Shown here one piece after another: positions 9,344-16,609 of a stretch of DNA of 64,000 nt (the stretch's first letter is position 1; each line of letters begins with the position of its first letter). The stretch is from Candidatus Aquiluna sp. UB-MaderosW2red (GTDB lineage Bacteria; Actinomycetota; Actinomycetes; Actinomycetales; Microbacteriaceae): NCBI RefSeq assembly GCF_900100865.1, contig NZ_LT627734.1, positions 620,001 to 684,000 on the forward strand, in the 5' to 3' direction. Under the pieces are notes generated by a model, which was given only the letters and a program-made list of their open reading frames with translations, made no database searches and was not told the origin of the DNA. The position numbers and the translations under genes were made by a program.

Positions 9344-10515
9344 TGCCCTCTTCACAGCTGACCTCGGCTGCGACCATCAAGCTCGAATTGCTTTTGCGGC
9401 GTTATTTTTCTGTAGTTCTTCTGTTATCCGCAATCGAGGTGGTGGCTAATGCGATAAGCCAGGCGCTTCTTCTGAACAATCTTTCTTGGGTCTTCCTGGG
9501 AGTACTTCTTCTGGGTCAGCTCGTTCTTGTATCTGCCAGCTGGCTCGGTCGGGGCAGCAACTTTTGGTTTCTTGGCTACGGGGTCTTGTCGCTGTTGTTG
9601 CTTGCGCTTTGGCCCTTGGTGGTAAAGGACCCGGCAGCACTACCGGTTGATTTTCAGCCCTGGATGTGGTGGGCAATTGGAATTTCGGCGGTCGCGGTGG
9701 CCATTGGTGCGAAACCCCTGATCACGCTTTTTTACATAACAGTCAACGCGACTCTTTGGTTTATCGTCGATTCCTCACAATTTGGAGGCGGATCTCCAGG
9801 GCTAGAGAGTATGCAGGATTCGGCATACCTCTTTTTTTCCGCGGGAGCCATCGCGGGTCTAATTTTTCTGATTCGAGAAGGGGCACAGGCTTCGGATGAT
9901 GCAAATAGTGAGGCAATTGAATCCACTCTGCAGCAAGCTAAAACCGATGCCGTTGAGCACGAGCGACAAAGAATTGATGCTCTTGTGCACGACAAGGTGC
10001 TCTCGACACTTCTGCTGGCAGCTAACGCTCAAACCGCCGTCGATATGCAAAGTGTTGTGAAGCAGGCAAAAGACGCGATTGCTACCCTTACCGCAACAAA
10101 AGAAGGCACCAACGACACCGCGGGATTTAATCCCCTCGGTCTCTTCCGCGCGCTGAAGCGAGCTGCAATTGGATTATCGCCCGGGATCGAAATCTCGATA
10201 CTCTCTGGTGGCACCGAGGAAATCCCCCCGCAGGTGGCTCAATCGATTACCGAGGCGACCCTGCAAGCCATTGATAATGCCAATCGCCACTCTCGTTCGA
10301 GCAAAATAAGACTGATTTTAGACTCTCCCGCGCCAAATGGCCTATACGTGCAAGTTATTGATAACGGTGTGGGGTTTCGAGTAGATAAGGTTCCAAAAGA
10401 CCGCCTTGGAATCCGAAATTCGATTATCGGCCGCCTTGAATCTGTGAACGGGAAGGTCGTCATCGAGTCCTCTCCGACCAATGGCACAACCATCCAGCTT
10501 CGGTGGTCGGCATGA
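9343..10515 (+). CDS. Membrane sensor histidine kinase of the three-gene cluster
   Basis: A 390-residue protein, GTG start sharing one base with the response regulator stop. Five to six hydrophobic segments fill residues 20-185. A short coiled linker (SEAIESTLQQAKTDAVEHERQR) leads to IDALVHDKVLSTLLLAA, which stands where HisKA_3 kinases have the phospho-acceptor histidine; here it is His-Asp. The C-terminal ATPase has an N box ATLQAIDNANRHS, G1 DNGVGF and a late G-T-T-I-Q-L. It is the probable partner of the 8696 regulator. No periplasmic sensing domain is visible, so the signal may be sensed in the membrane (inference). Confidence 0.88.
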   Translation: MPSSQLTSAATIKLELLLRRYFSVVLLLSAIEVVANAISQALLLNNLSWVFLGVLLLGQLVLVSASWLGRGSNFWFLGYGVLSLLLLALWPLVVKDPAALPVDFQPWMWWAIGISAVAVAIGAKPLITLFYITVNATLWFIVDSSQFGGGSPGLESMQDSAYLFFSAGAIAGLIFLIREGAQASDDANSEAIESTLQQAKTDAVEHERQRIDALVHDKVLSTLLLAANAQTAVDMQSVVKQAKDAIATLTATKEGTNDTAGFNPLGLFRALKRAAIGLSPGIEISILSGGTEEIPPQVAQSITEATLQAIDNANRHSRSSKIRLILDSPAPNGLYVQVIDNGVGFRVDKVPKDRLGIRNSIIGRLESVNGKVVIESSPTNGTTIQLRWSA

Positions 10516-11477
10516 TTCGGATTCCGAGAATTTCAGCGATTATTCTTGCTTTAGGGTTCGGGCTTTACCATGCCACTCTGGGATTAATTAATCTTCCAAA
10601 ATACGAGCATCCGGGGTTCGCAGCAGTTGCGATCGGCATATATGTTTTTGCCCTGGTCAATTCTTTACTGCAAGGCCCGGGATTTAGTTTGCGCTTAGGG
10701 TCCGCCCTCACTAATCTGGCGGCCGCCATCTTTGTGCCGCTGTTGATGTCAGTTGCGCTTGACCCTGAAGCGATAGCTGGTTTTAACACCTGGCACGTGG
10801 CAGCAATCGGAACCCTGATGGCAATCACTGCAATTCGCCAACAGCGCCTCATAGCTTGGGTTGGATTAGGGTTTGTGATTCTCCAGGTTTTGGTTTGGGG
10901 TGGTCTGGACATTATTTTCAACTCCGGCGTTATCGGAGCGCTCTTTTTAGTGGCAGCCTCCCAGGCGGCAGCTTCGGGCCTAAGGGCCTCAGCTTTAGCG
11001 GCCAGGCAGTATCGGGAGCAGGCTATTGCAACCTCGGAGGCTACTTATGCGAGCTCTGCCGCGAGAGCGGAGCGAAAGCTAAGAGTAAGCAAAGCACTGG
11101 ATGATGCGCAGCCTCTATTAGAAAGAATTATCGCCAAGCAAGGGAATCTTTCAGAGGCGGAGCAAACCGATGCAAGACTCACCGAGGCGGCCCTTCGCGA
11201 CCAAATTCGCGGTAGGTCGATGGTCACCGAGGAGCTGGTTTTGGAGGTGCGCAAAGCTCGAGCTCGTGGGGTTGAGGTTCAGCTCTTGGACGACGGTGGC
11301 TTTCTAGATATCTCAGAAGCCGAAAAAGCCGAGCTGATTGATCGGGTTGTGCGGGAGCTATCACTCATCAAAAGCGGGAAAGTTGTGATTCGGGCGGTTG
11401 CCGGTCAAGATTGGCGGCTTACGATGGCAGCCCTTAGAAAAGAAGCCGAGAAGCCGGATTTATTTCTCAGGCTTTAG
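10512..11477 (+). CDS. Membrane protein with degenerate histidine-kinase-like C-terminus
   Basis: A 321-residue protein overlapping the kinase stop through ATGA. Residues 1-160 hold about six membrane segments laid out like those of the upstream kinase. The cytoplasmic half has a coiled stretch (R-Q-Y-R-E-Q-A-I-A-T-S-E-A-T-Y) where a kinase would have its dimerization helices, but no phospho-acceptor His-Glu/His-Asp and no N, G1 or G2 boxes. It ends in strand-helix segments (VEVQLLDDGGFLDIS; GKVVIRAVAGQDWRL) that recall a stripped ATPase domain. I infer a catalytically dead paralogue, perhaps a partner or modulator of the kinase. No known family name can be given. Confidence 0.75.
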   Translation: MIRIPRISAIILALGFGLYHATLGLINLPKYEHPGFAAVAIGIYVFALVNSLLQGPGFSLRLGSALTNLAAAIFVPLLMSVALDPEAIAGFNTWHVAAIGTLMAITAIRQQRLIAWVGLGFVILQVLVWGGLDIIFNSGVIGALFLVAASQAAASGLRASALAARQYREQAIATSEATYASSAARAERKLRVSKALDDAQPLLERIIAKQGNLSEAEQTDARLTEAALRDQIRGRSMVTEELVLEVRKARARGVEVQLLDDGGFLDISEAEKAELIDRVVRELSLIKSGKVVIRAVAGQDWRLTMAALRKEAEKPDLFLRL

Positions 11478-11490
11478 TTCTGCCGGGCGA

Positions 11491-11515
11491 TGGGGGCGAG
11501 AAGAATCCCGCCCCA
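11491..11515 (+). terminator. Possible stem-loop terminator after the two-component cluster
   Basis: A GC-rich stem (TGGGGGCG against CGCCCCA, one bulge) with a loop of about ten bases lies 14 bases after the stop at 11477. No T-run follows, so it is only a candidate. The rest of 11478-11636 shows nothing recognisable. Confidence 0.4.
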
Positions 11516-11636
11516 CCCAAAGCCCCGAATTGGTTCGAAGCACCCTTGTTGCTTAGAGGAACCACGTCCAGTCAAGCGCACCAGGGTGAATCTTTGGCAG
11601 TCGTTAATGATTTGTTACTAACCTATTTGGGGGACA

Positions 11637-11864
11637 CTAGTCGCTGGATCTTGGAGAATAGCTCCAGCTCGGGTGCAAAGAACTTCTTAGCATCGCGGGG
11701 TTTTTGTGCCAGGTAGTTTTTGGTTTCCCCAGCGCTATGCGTCCCAGGCGGCGCGATTCTTGAATCGCGGCGGTAACAACCGCTAGCGCGGCGGCTTGTT
11801 CGAATTCATCCGCTGGCGACACACTCAGTAGCTCGGTAATCTCGTGGGCCTTGAATTGCTGCAT
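11637..11864 (-). CDS. Acyl-CoA carboxylase epsilon subunit
   Basis: A 75-residue protein whose first base shares the TAATG-type junction with the beta-subunit stop (coordinates meet at 11864). The pattern I-x-E-L-L near the N-terminus, an alanine-rich helix (EQAAALAVVTAAI) and a C-terminal W-H-K-N-P-A-M-L-R-S-S-L-H-P-S-W match the small epsilon subunits that stabilise actinobacterial acyl-CoA carboxylases. These proteins diverge fast, so the call leans on the position directly after the beta gene as much as on residues. Confidence 0.75.
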   Translation of the reverse strand: MQQFKAHEITELLSVSPADEFEQAAALAVVTAAIQESRRLGRIALGKPKTTWHKNPAMLRSSLHPSWSYSPRSSD

Positions 11865-13453
11865 TAGAGAGGAATGTTTCCGTGCTTTTTGGCCGGCAGG
11901 TTAGCTCGCTTAGTTTTTAGCGCTCGCAGCGAGCGAATAATGGCAGTTCTTGTTGCAGCCGGCTCAATGATGCCATCGAGCTCGCCCCGTTCGGCGGCCA
12001 AAAATGGTGAGGCAACGTTGTAGGTGTATTCCTTGGCAAGCCGGTCTCGAACTCTGGCAACATCCTCGCCGTTGGCCTCGGCCTCTTTAATTTTGTCGCG
12101 GTAAAGAATGTTGATCGCACCTTGGCCTCCCATGACTGCAATCTCTGCAGTGGGCCAGGCCAGGTTGATATCGGCCCCGAGTTGCTTGGAGCCCATGACT
12201 ATGTAGGCTCCGCCATAGGCCTTGCGTGTGATCACCGTTATGAGCGGCACCGTGGCCTCGGCGTAGGCATAGAGCAACTTAGCCCCGCGGCGAATCACTC
12301 CGGCCCACTCTTGATCGGTGCCGGGTAGGTAGCCGGGGACATCTACCAATGTGATGATCGGGATTGAGAATGCGTCACAAAACCTGACAAAGCGGGCGGC
12401 TTTCTCGCCGGCCGAGATGTTTAGAGTGCCAGCCATTTGCAGCGGCTGGTTTGCCACGATGCCAACTGACTGCCCGTCGATTCTGGCGAAACCAATCAAA
12501 ATATTGGGAGCAAAAAGAGGCTGAATTTCTAGGAATTCGCCCTCGTCTACAAGCTCGGTGATGATTGCACGCATGTCGTAGGGCTGATTCGGGCTGTCGG
12601 GAATGATGTGGTTCAGCTTTTGATCATTCTCGGTGATTTCGAGCTCGCTCTCGGCCTGGTAGGTGACCGACTCGGAGAGGTTATTTTGCGGTAAAAAGCC
12701 AATCAGAGACTTCACGTAATCAATCGCATCAGTCTCATCTTCGGCCAGATAGTGTGCCACTCCAGAAGTTTCGTTGTGAGTCCTGGCTCCGCCAAGTTCC
12801 TCCATGCCAACATTTTCGCCGGTTACGGCCTTGATCACATCGGGTCCAGTTACGAACATATTGGAGGTTTTATCAACCATGATCACAAAGTCGGTGAGAG
12901 CGGGGGAGTAAACAGCACCTCCGGCAGCCGGACCCATGATGATCGAGATTTGTGGGATAACTCCCGAGGCCATGGTGTTAAGTTTGAAAATCTCACCGTA
13001 CTTGCCCAGAGCCACAACACCCTCTTGGATGCGGGCTCCGCCCGAGTCCAAGATGCCGATGAGTGGCACGCCGGTTTTGATGGCCAGTTCCATCACTTTG
13101 ATTATCTTGTTGCCAGCGGCCTCACCGAGAGAGCCGCCAAAGATCGTGAAGTCCTGAGAAAAGAGAGCTATTTGTCGGCCGTGAATTGTTGCAATTCCGG
13201 TAACAACCGAATCTCCATAGGGTCTTTTGGCATCCATGCCAAAAGAAGTGGAGCGGTGCCTGACGTATTCATCGAGTTCCACAAAAGAGCCGGGGTCGGT
13301 CAGCATTGCGATGCGCTCGCGGGCGGTGTTCTTGCCTTTGGAGTGCTGCTTTTCGATTGCGGCATCTCCGGAAGCGGTCACCGCCTCGTGGTAGCGCTTT
13401 TTGAGATCGGCTAGCTTGGATTTAGTTGTAGAAAGATCGGGGGTATCAGACAC
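11864..13453 (-). CDS. pccB: Acyl-CoA (propionyl-CoA) carboxylase beta subunit
   Basis: A 529-residue carboxyltransferase subunit that moves CO2 from biotin to acetyl- or propionyl-CoA. The N-terminal half has [16 protein letters not shown] and the oxyanion stretch [13 protein letters not shown]; the C-terminal half has [10 protein letters not shown] and [11 protein letters not shown]. Length is usual for PccB/AccD5. It works with the biotinylated alpha subunit at 5042-6814 and the epsilon subunit downstream. Substrate preference between acetyl- and propionyl-CoA cannot be settled here. Confidence 0.94.
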   Translation of the reverse strand: MSDTPDLSTTKSKLADLKKRYHEAVTASGDAAIEKQHSKGKNTARERIAMLTDPGSFVELDEYVRHRSTSFGMDAKRPYGDSVVTGIATIHGRQIALFSQDFTIFGGSLGEAAGNKIIKVMELAIKTGVPLIGILDSGGARIQEGVVALGKYGEIFKLNTMASGVIPQISIIMGPAAGGAVYSPALTDFVIMVDKTSNMFVTGPDVIKAVTGENVGMEELGGARTHNETSGVAHYLAEDETDAIDYVKSLIGFLPQNNLSESVTYQAESELEITENDQKLNHIIPDSPNQPYDMRAIITELVDEGEFLEIQPLFAPNILIGFARIDGQSVGIVANQPLQMAGTLNISAGEKAARFVRFCDAFSIPIITLVDVPGYLPGTDQEWAGVIRRGAKLLYAYAEATVPLITVITRKAYGGAYIVMGSKQLGADINLAWPTAEIAVMGGQGAINILYRDKIKEAEANGEDVARVRDRLAKEYTYNVASPFLAAERGELDGIIEPAATRTAIIRSLRALKTKRANLPAKKHGNIPL

Positions 13454-13577
13454 GGTAACTCCTCATCCGCCTACCCTATCGGGGTAGCTGCTGCCAAAGT
13501 TTGAGCATTGACCACAAGCAAATGCTTATTTCAATGTTTATTACCTACAAAATACCCTGCTGCGATATTGTTTGGTT

Positions 13578-14333
13578 GTGGAACTCAATAAATCGCAACA
13601 GTTGGTCAATTGGATGCGCTATTTACCGAGCACGGATTCGACGAATCTCGAGCTTGCTCGTGTGCAGCAAATTGAACCACTTCCAAACTTCTCAGCGCTG
13701 GTTGCTGGCTCGCAAACCGGGGGCCAAGGCCGGCTCGGCCGCTCCTGGGTTTCGGAGCCAGAAACTTCAATATCACTATCGCTTTTGCTGCGCTCTGGCG
13801 CGCAAATATCACAGCTTGGTTTTCTGACTTTGATGGCTGCTGTGAGCCTCGATGCGGCAATAAAGTCCTTTGATTCGAAAATTGCTTCGGGTGTTAAGTG
13901 GCCGAATGACGTGTTGGTGCTGGAAAAAAAAGTCAGCGGGATATTGGCCCAGATTCAACCCGATGGATCATTAATACTCGGGGTTGGGATAAATCTAAAA
14001 AAACAACTTGGAGCGCCAGATACGTCTATTTCTCTAGAAGAGCTGGGAATATCCGCAAACTTTGATGAGGTGCTGGCGGCTTTTCTCGCTCAGTTTCGGG
14101 TGCGCTATGCCATTTTTGTTCAGTCGCCTCAGCTCGCGATTCTAAAAACCCGCAATGAGCTACTGGAGGTTTGTCTGAGTCTTGGCCAAAGGGTGCGGGC
14201 ACAAATGCCCAATGGCCAAGAAATACTCGGCCGAGCAATCGACATCGATGAGTTGGGTCAATTAGTTCTTGAATCCGATGAAGGTATTGCAATTTCAGTG
14301 GCTGCCGCCGACGTCTGGCATCTGCGAAACTAG
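13578..14333 (+). CDS. birA: Biotin--[acetyl-CoA-carboxylase] ligase
   Basis: A roughly 250-residue biotin protein ligase without an N-terminal DNA-binding domain (monofunctional class I). Motifs are STDSTNLELA, the GGQGRLGRSWVSEP biotinyl-AMP loop (GRGRxGR type) and VKWPNDVLV. GTG 13578 is favoured over TTG 13572 because TATTGT ends 6 bases before it, the leaderless pattern seen at other starts here. It diverges from pccB and would biotinylate the lysine in the alpha-subunit EAMKM motif. It is followed by purK after a 21-base gap. Confidence 0.92.
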   Translation: MELNKSQQLVNWMRYLPSTDSTNLELARVQQIEPLPNFSALVAGSQTGGQGRLGRSWVSEPETSISLSLLLRSGAQISQLGFLTLMAAVSLDAAIKSFDSKIASGVKWPNDVLVLEKKVSGILAQIQPDGSLILGVGINLKKQLGAPDTSISLEELGISANFDEVLAAFLAQFRVRYAIFVQSPQLAILKTRNELLEVCLSLGQRVRAQMPNGQEILGRAIDIDELGQLVLESDEGIAISVAAADVWHLRN

Positions 14334-14354
14334 AGCGAGAAAAAAGGGGTTCAG

Positions 14355-15482
14355 ATGCCAGTTGTTGGAGTAATAGGCGGCGGCCAGCTCGCTCGCATGA
14401 TGCACCCGGCAGCAATTGCTCTCGGGGTGGAGCTAAGAGTGTTTTCGGAAGAAAGCGATTCGCCTGCAAAAAGTGCCACCACCGAAATAGGTGACTATCT
14501 AGATTTTGATCGACTGAAAGATTTTTGCCAGGGTTTGGATGCTCTGACCTTTGATCACGAACACGTGCCAACCGCATTATTAGAGAGACTAGAAGAACTC
14601 GGGGTAAAAGTTAGGCCGGGCTCCAGGGCTTTGATTCACGCTCAAAATAAGTTGGTGATGCGCGAGCGGCTAACCGAGCTCGGTTTGCCGATGCCGCACT
14701 GGGCGAGTGTCACTAGCGCAGCCGATTTGGAAAGCTTTATCTCAGATTTTGGCCCAGAAATTATTGTGAAAACTCCGATTGGGGGTTATGACGGCAAGGG
14801 GGTCCGAGTTGTTGAGTCCGTAGACCAGGTGTCTGATTGGCTGGAAAACATCGCGCAATTCGGTGGGGTGCTGCTAGCAGAAGAAAAAGTTGAATTTATT
14901 GCTGAGGTTGCCCAGTTGAGTGCCAGAAACCCCTCGGGAGAATTCCGCGCTTGGCCTCTGGTGCAGACAATTCAGGAGCATTCGGTCTGTTCGGTTGTCA
15001 TTTGCCCAGCTCCCAAAGAATTCGATTCGATTCAGGCCGAAGAGATAGCTCGAATTGTGAGTCAGAGCCTCAGTGTCATTGGGGTACTGGCTGTGGAAAT
15101 GTTTGTTGCAAAAGATGGCAGGTTATTGATTAACGAGCTGGCAATGCGGCCGCACAACTCGGGCCACTTTTCAATTGAGGGCAGCTTAACATCGCAATTT
15201 GAACAGCATCTTCGGTCTGTTCTAGATTTGCCACTGGGCGAAACTCATTCGCTTGCACCTCATGCTGTGATGGTGAATCTGCTCGGTGTAAATCAGACTA
15301 ATAACTTTGTTGACCACTACCCAAGTGCAATGAAGGAGTTCCCAGAGGTGAAATTTCACAGTTACCAAAAGACTCCAAGATTGGGCCGCAAGATGGGCCA
15401 CCTCACAGTTCTTGGTGAAAATGCCTCAGAAATTCAGCGACTTGGGCTTGCGGCTCGCGAAGTTTTATACCGAGCCGAGTAG
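14355..15482 (+). CDS. purK: 5-(carboxyamino)imidazole ribonucleotide synthase
   Basis: A 375-residue ATP-grasp enzyme starting [16 protein letters not shown], typical of PurK, with [11 protein letters not shown] in the ATP-binding loop and E-M-F-V and [12 protein letters not shown] in the metal-binding/active-site part. It makes N5-CAIR from AIR, bicarbonate and ATP in purine synthesis. A purine-rich stretch before the ATG (AAAAAAGGGG) is the likely ribosome binding site. Directly followed by purE, its pathway partner. Confidence 0.95.
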   Translation: MPVVGVIGGGQLARMMHPAAIALGVELRVFSEESDSPAKSATTEIGDYLDFDRLKDFCQGLDALTFDHEHVPTALLERLEELGVKVRPGSRALIHAQNKLVMRERLTELGLPMPHWASVTSAADLESFISDFGPEIIVKTPIGGYDGKGVRVVESVDQVSDWLENIAQFGGVLLAEEKVEFIAEVAQLSARNPSGEFRAWPLVQTIQEHSVCSVVICPAPKEFDSIQAEEIARIVSQSLSVIGVLAVEMFVAKDGRLLINELAMRPHNSGHFSIEGSLTSQFEQHLRSVLDLPLGETHSLAPHAVMVNLLGVNQTNNFVDHYPSAMKEFPEVKFHSYQKTPRLGRKMGHLTVLGENASEIQRLGLAAREVLYRAE

Positions 15483-15508
15483 TTTTTATTAGAGGCGAAA
15501 GGGTTGAC

Positions 15509-16000
15509 ATGTCAAAAGTCGCGATTGTGATGGGCTCAGATTCGGATTGGCGGATCTTAGAAGCAGCGCATCTTGAACTTAAGAGCTTTGGCATCGAGGT
15601 GGAGGTTGAGGTCCTAAGTGCCCATCGCACGCCAGAAACCATGCTGAACTGGGCCAAAAATGCTTCAGAGAATGGGTTCTCGATTGTGATTGCTGGAGCT
15701 GGCGGGGCGGCTCACCTGCCAGGGATGATTGCTTCTGCAACATCGCTGCCTGTTATTGGAGTTCCAGTGTCCCTGAGCCACCTAGACGGCATGGATTCGC
15801 TGCTGTCTATTGTTCAGATGCCAGCTGGTGTGCCGGTGGCTACGGTCTCGATAGACGGTGCTAAAAACGCAGCTCTGCTAGCGATTCGAATGCTCGGGGT
15901 GTCGGATTTGGTGATCCGAAGCAAAATGGATCAGTACCGCGAGGACCTGAAATTATCAGTTGAACAAAAAAATCGGAGCCTGAAAGCTCGCTTGAGCTAA
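15509..16000 (+). CDS. purE: 5-(carboxyamino)imidazole ribonucleotide mutase
   Basis: A 163-residue class I PurE, turning N5-CAIR into CAIR. It has the substrate loop MGSDSDW, SAHRTPE, the glycine-rich [12 protein letters not shown] and the [22 protein letters not shown] stretch. A ribosome binding site (GGCGAAAGGG) precedes the ATG. It closes the birA-purK-purE run. Confidence 0.96.
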   Translation: MSKVAIVMGSDSDWRILEAAHLELKSFGIEVEVEVLSAHRTPETMLNWAKNASENGFSIVIAGAGGAAHLPGMIASATSLPVIGVPVSLSHLDGMDSLLSIVQMPAGVPVATVSIDGAKNAALLAIRMLGVSDLVIRSKMDQYREDLKLSVEQKNRSLKARLS

Positions 16001-16022
16001 GCCCCAAATATCCAAAACGCCC

Positions 16023-16040
16023 AAACCATCAGGGTTTTTT
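16023..16040 (+). terminator. Short rho-independent terminator after purE
   Basis: AAACC and GGTTT pair across a five-base loop and the second arm runs into six T. The stem is only five pairs, so strength is doubtful, but the position 22 bases after the purE stop and before a new gene with its own ribosome binding site fits. Confidence 0.5.
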
Positions 16041-16081
16041 GAGAATCTAAACCTAAGGTTGAAGGTGGCAGGAGGTCAAGC

Positions 16082-16609
16082 ATGCCTAGATTCGTTTTAA
16101 TAGCGCTCTTAGCGGTAGGCACGCTTGCGCTATCCAGCTGCAGTATTTTCTACCCGAACGCCGGAGCCACCTCATTGCCTCAGGATGACGAAACCACGCA
16201 AACACAAAGCGCTGAGCCCACGGAATCTCCTGCGCCAAACCAAGAACCGGAACAGAGCGCTTCGGCTGAACCTAGCGCTTCAGCTGCCGAATCTCCTGCA
16301 ATTATTCGCAAGGAGACTTCCGTAGAAATCATCATGGCGGTGCCGGAGCCGGACCTTGGGGTTCTGACTGTCGTAGCGCAGCTTCCGAGCCTGAGTGAAT
16401 CGGGGGGCACTTGTACGTTGCGCCTGATTAGCGGCTCGGTAGAAAAGACGATGGAAGTAAAGGCCGAGCCCTCAAGCGATTACACCCAGTGTTTTCCAAT
16501 CGAGCTGCCGCTAACCGGCCTGCCGAAGGGCACGGCAGTTGTGAGCGTCTCCTACAGTTCTGACTTCCACTTTGGAACCTCCAAAAATCAATCGGTGGTG
16601 ATTCCCTAG
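16082..16609 (+). CDS. Secreted lipoprotein of unknown function
   Basis: A 175-residue protein with a lipoprotein signal peptide (MPRFVLIALLAVGTLALSSCS; lipobox L-S-S-C, Cys20). Residues 30-75 are a low-complexity Ser/Glu/Pro/Ala linker, and the last 95 form a predicted beta-rich domain with two further cysteines. A strong ribosome binding site (GCAGGAGGTC) precedes the ATG. The next gene starts on the base after its stop, so the lipoprotein and the LysM protein are probably made together at the envelope. The family is not recognised. Confidence 0.8.
   Translation: MPRFVLIALLAVGTLALSSCSIFYPNAGATSLPQDDETTQTQSAEPTESPAPNQEPEQSASAEPSASAAESPAIIRKETSVEIIMAVPEPDLGVLTVVAQLPSLSESGGTCTLRLISGSVEKTMEVKAEPSSDYTQCFPIELPLTGLPKGTAVVSVSYSSDFHFGTSKNQSVVIP

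Noticed and set aside
12752-13414. Long plus-strand open frame of 220 codons
   Set aside because: It is antisense to pccB, whose motifs are clear, and its composition (His/Gly-rich) is that of a shadow frame.
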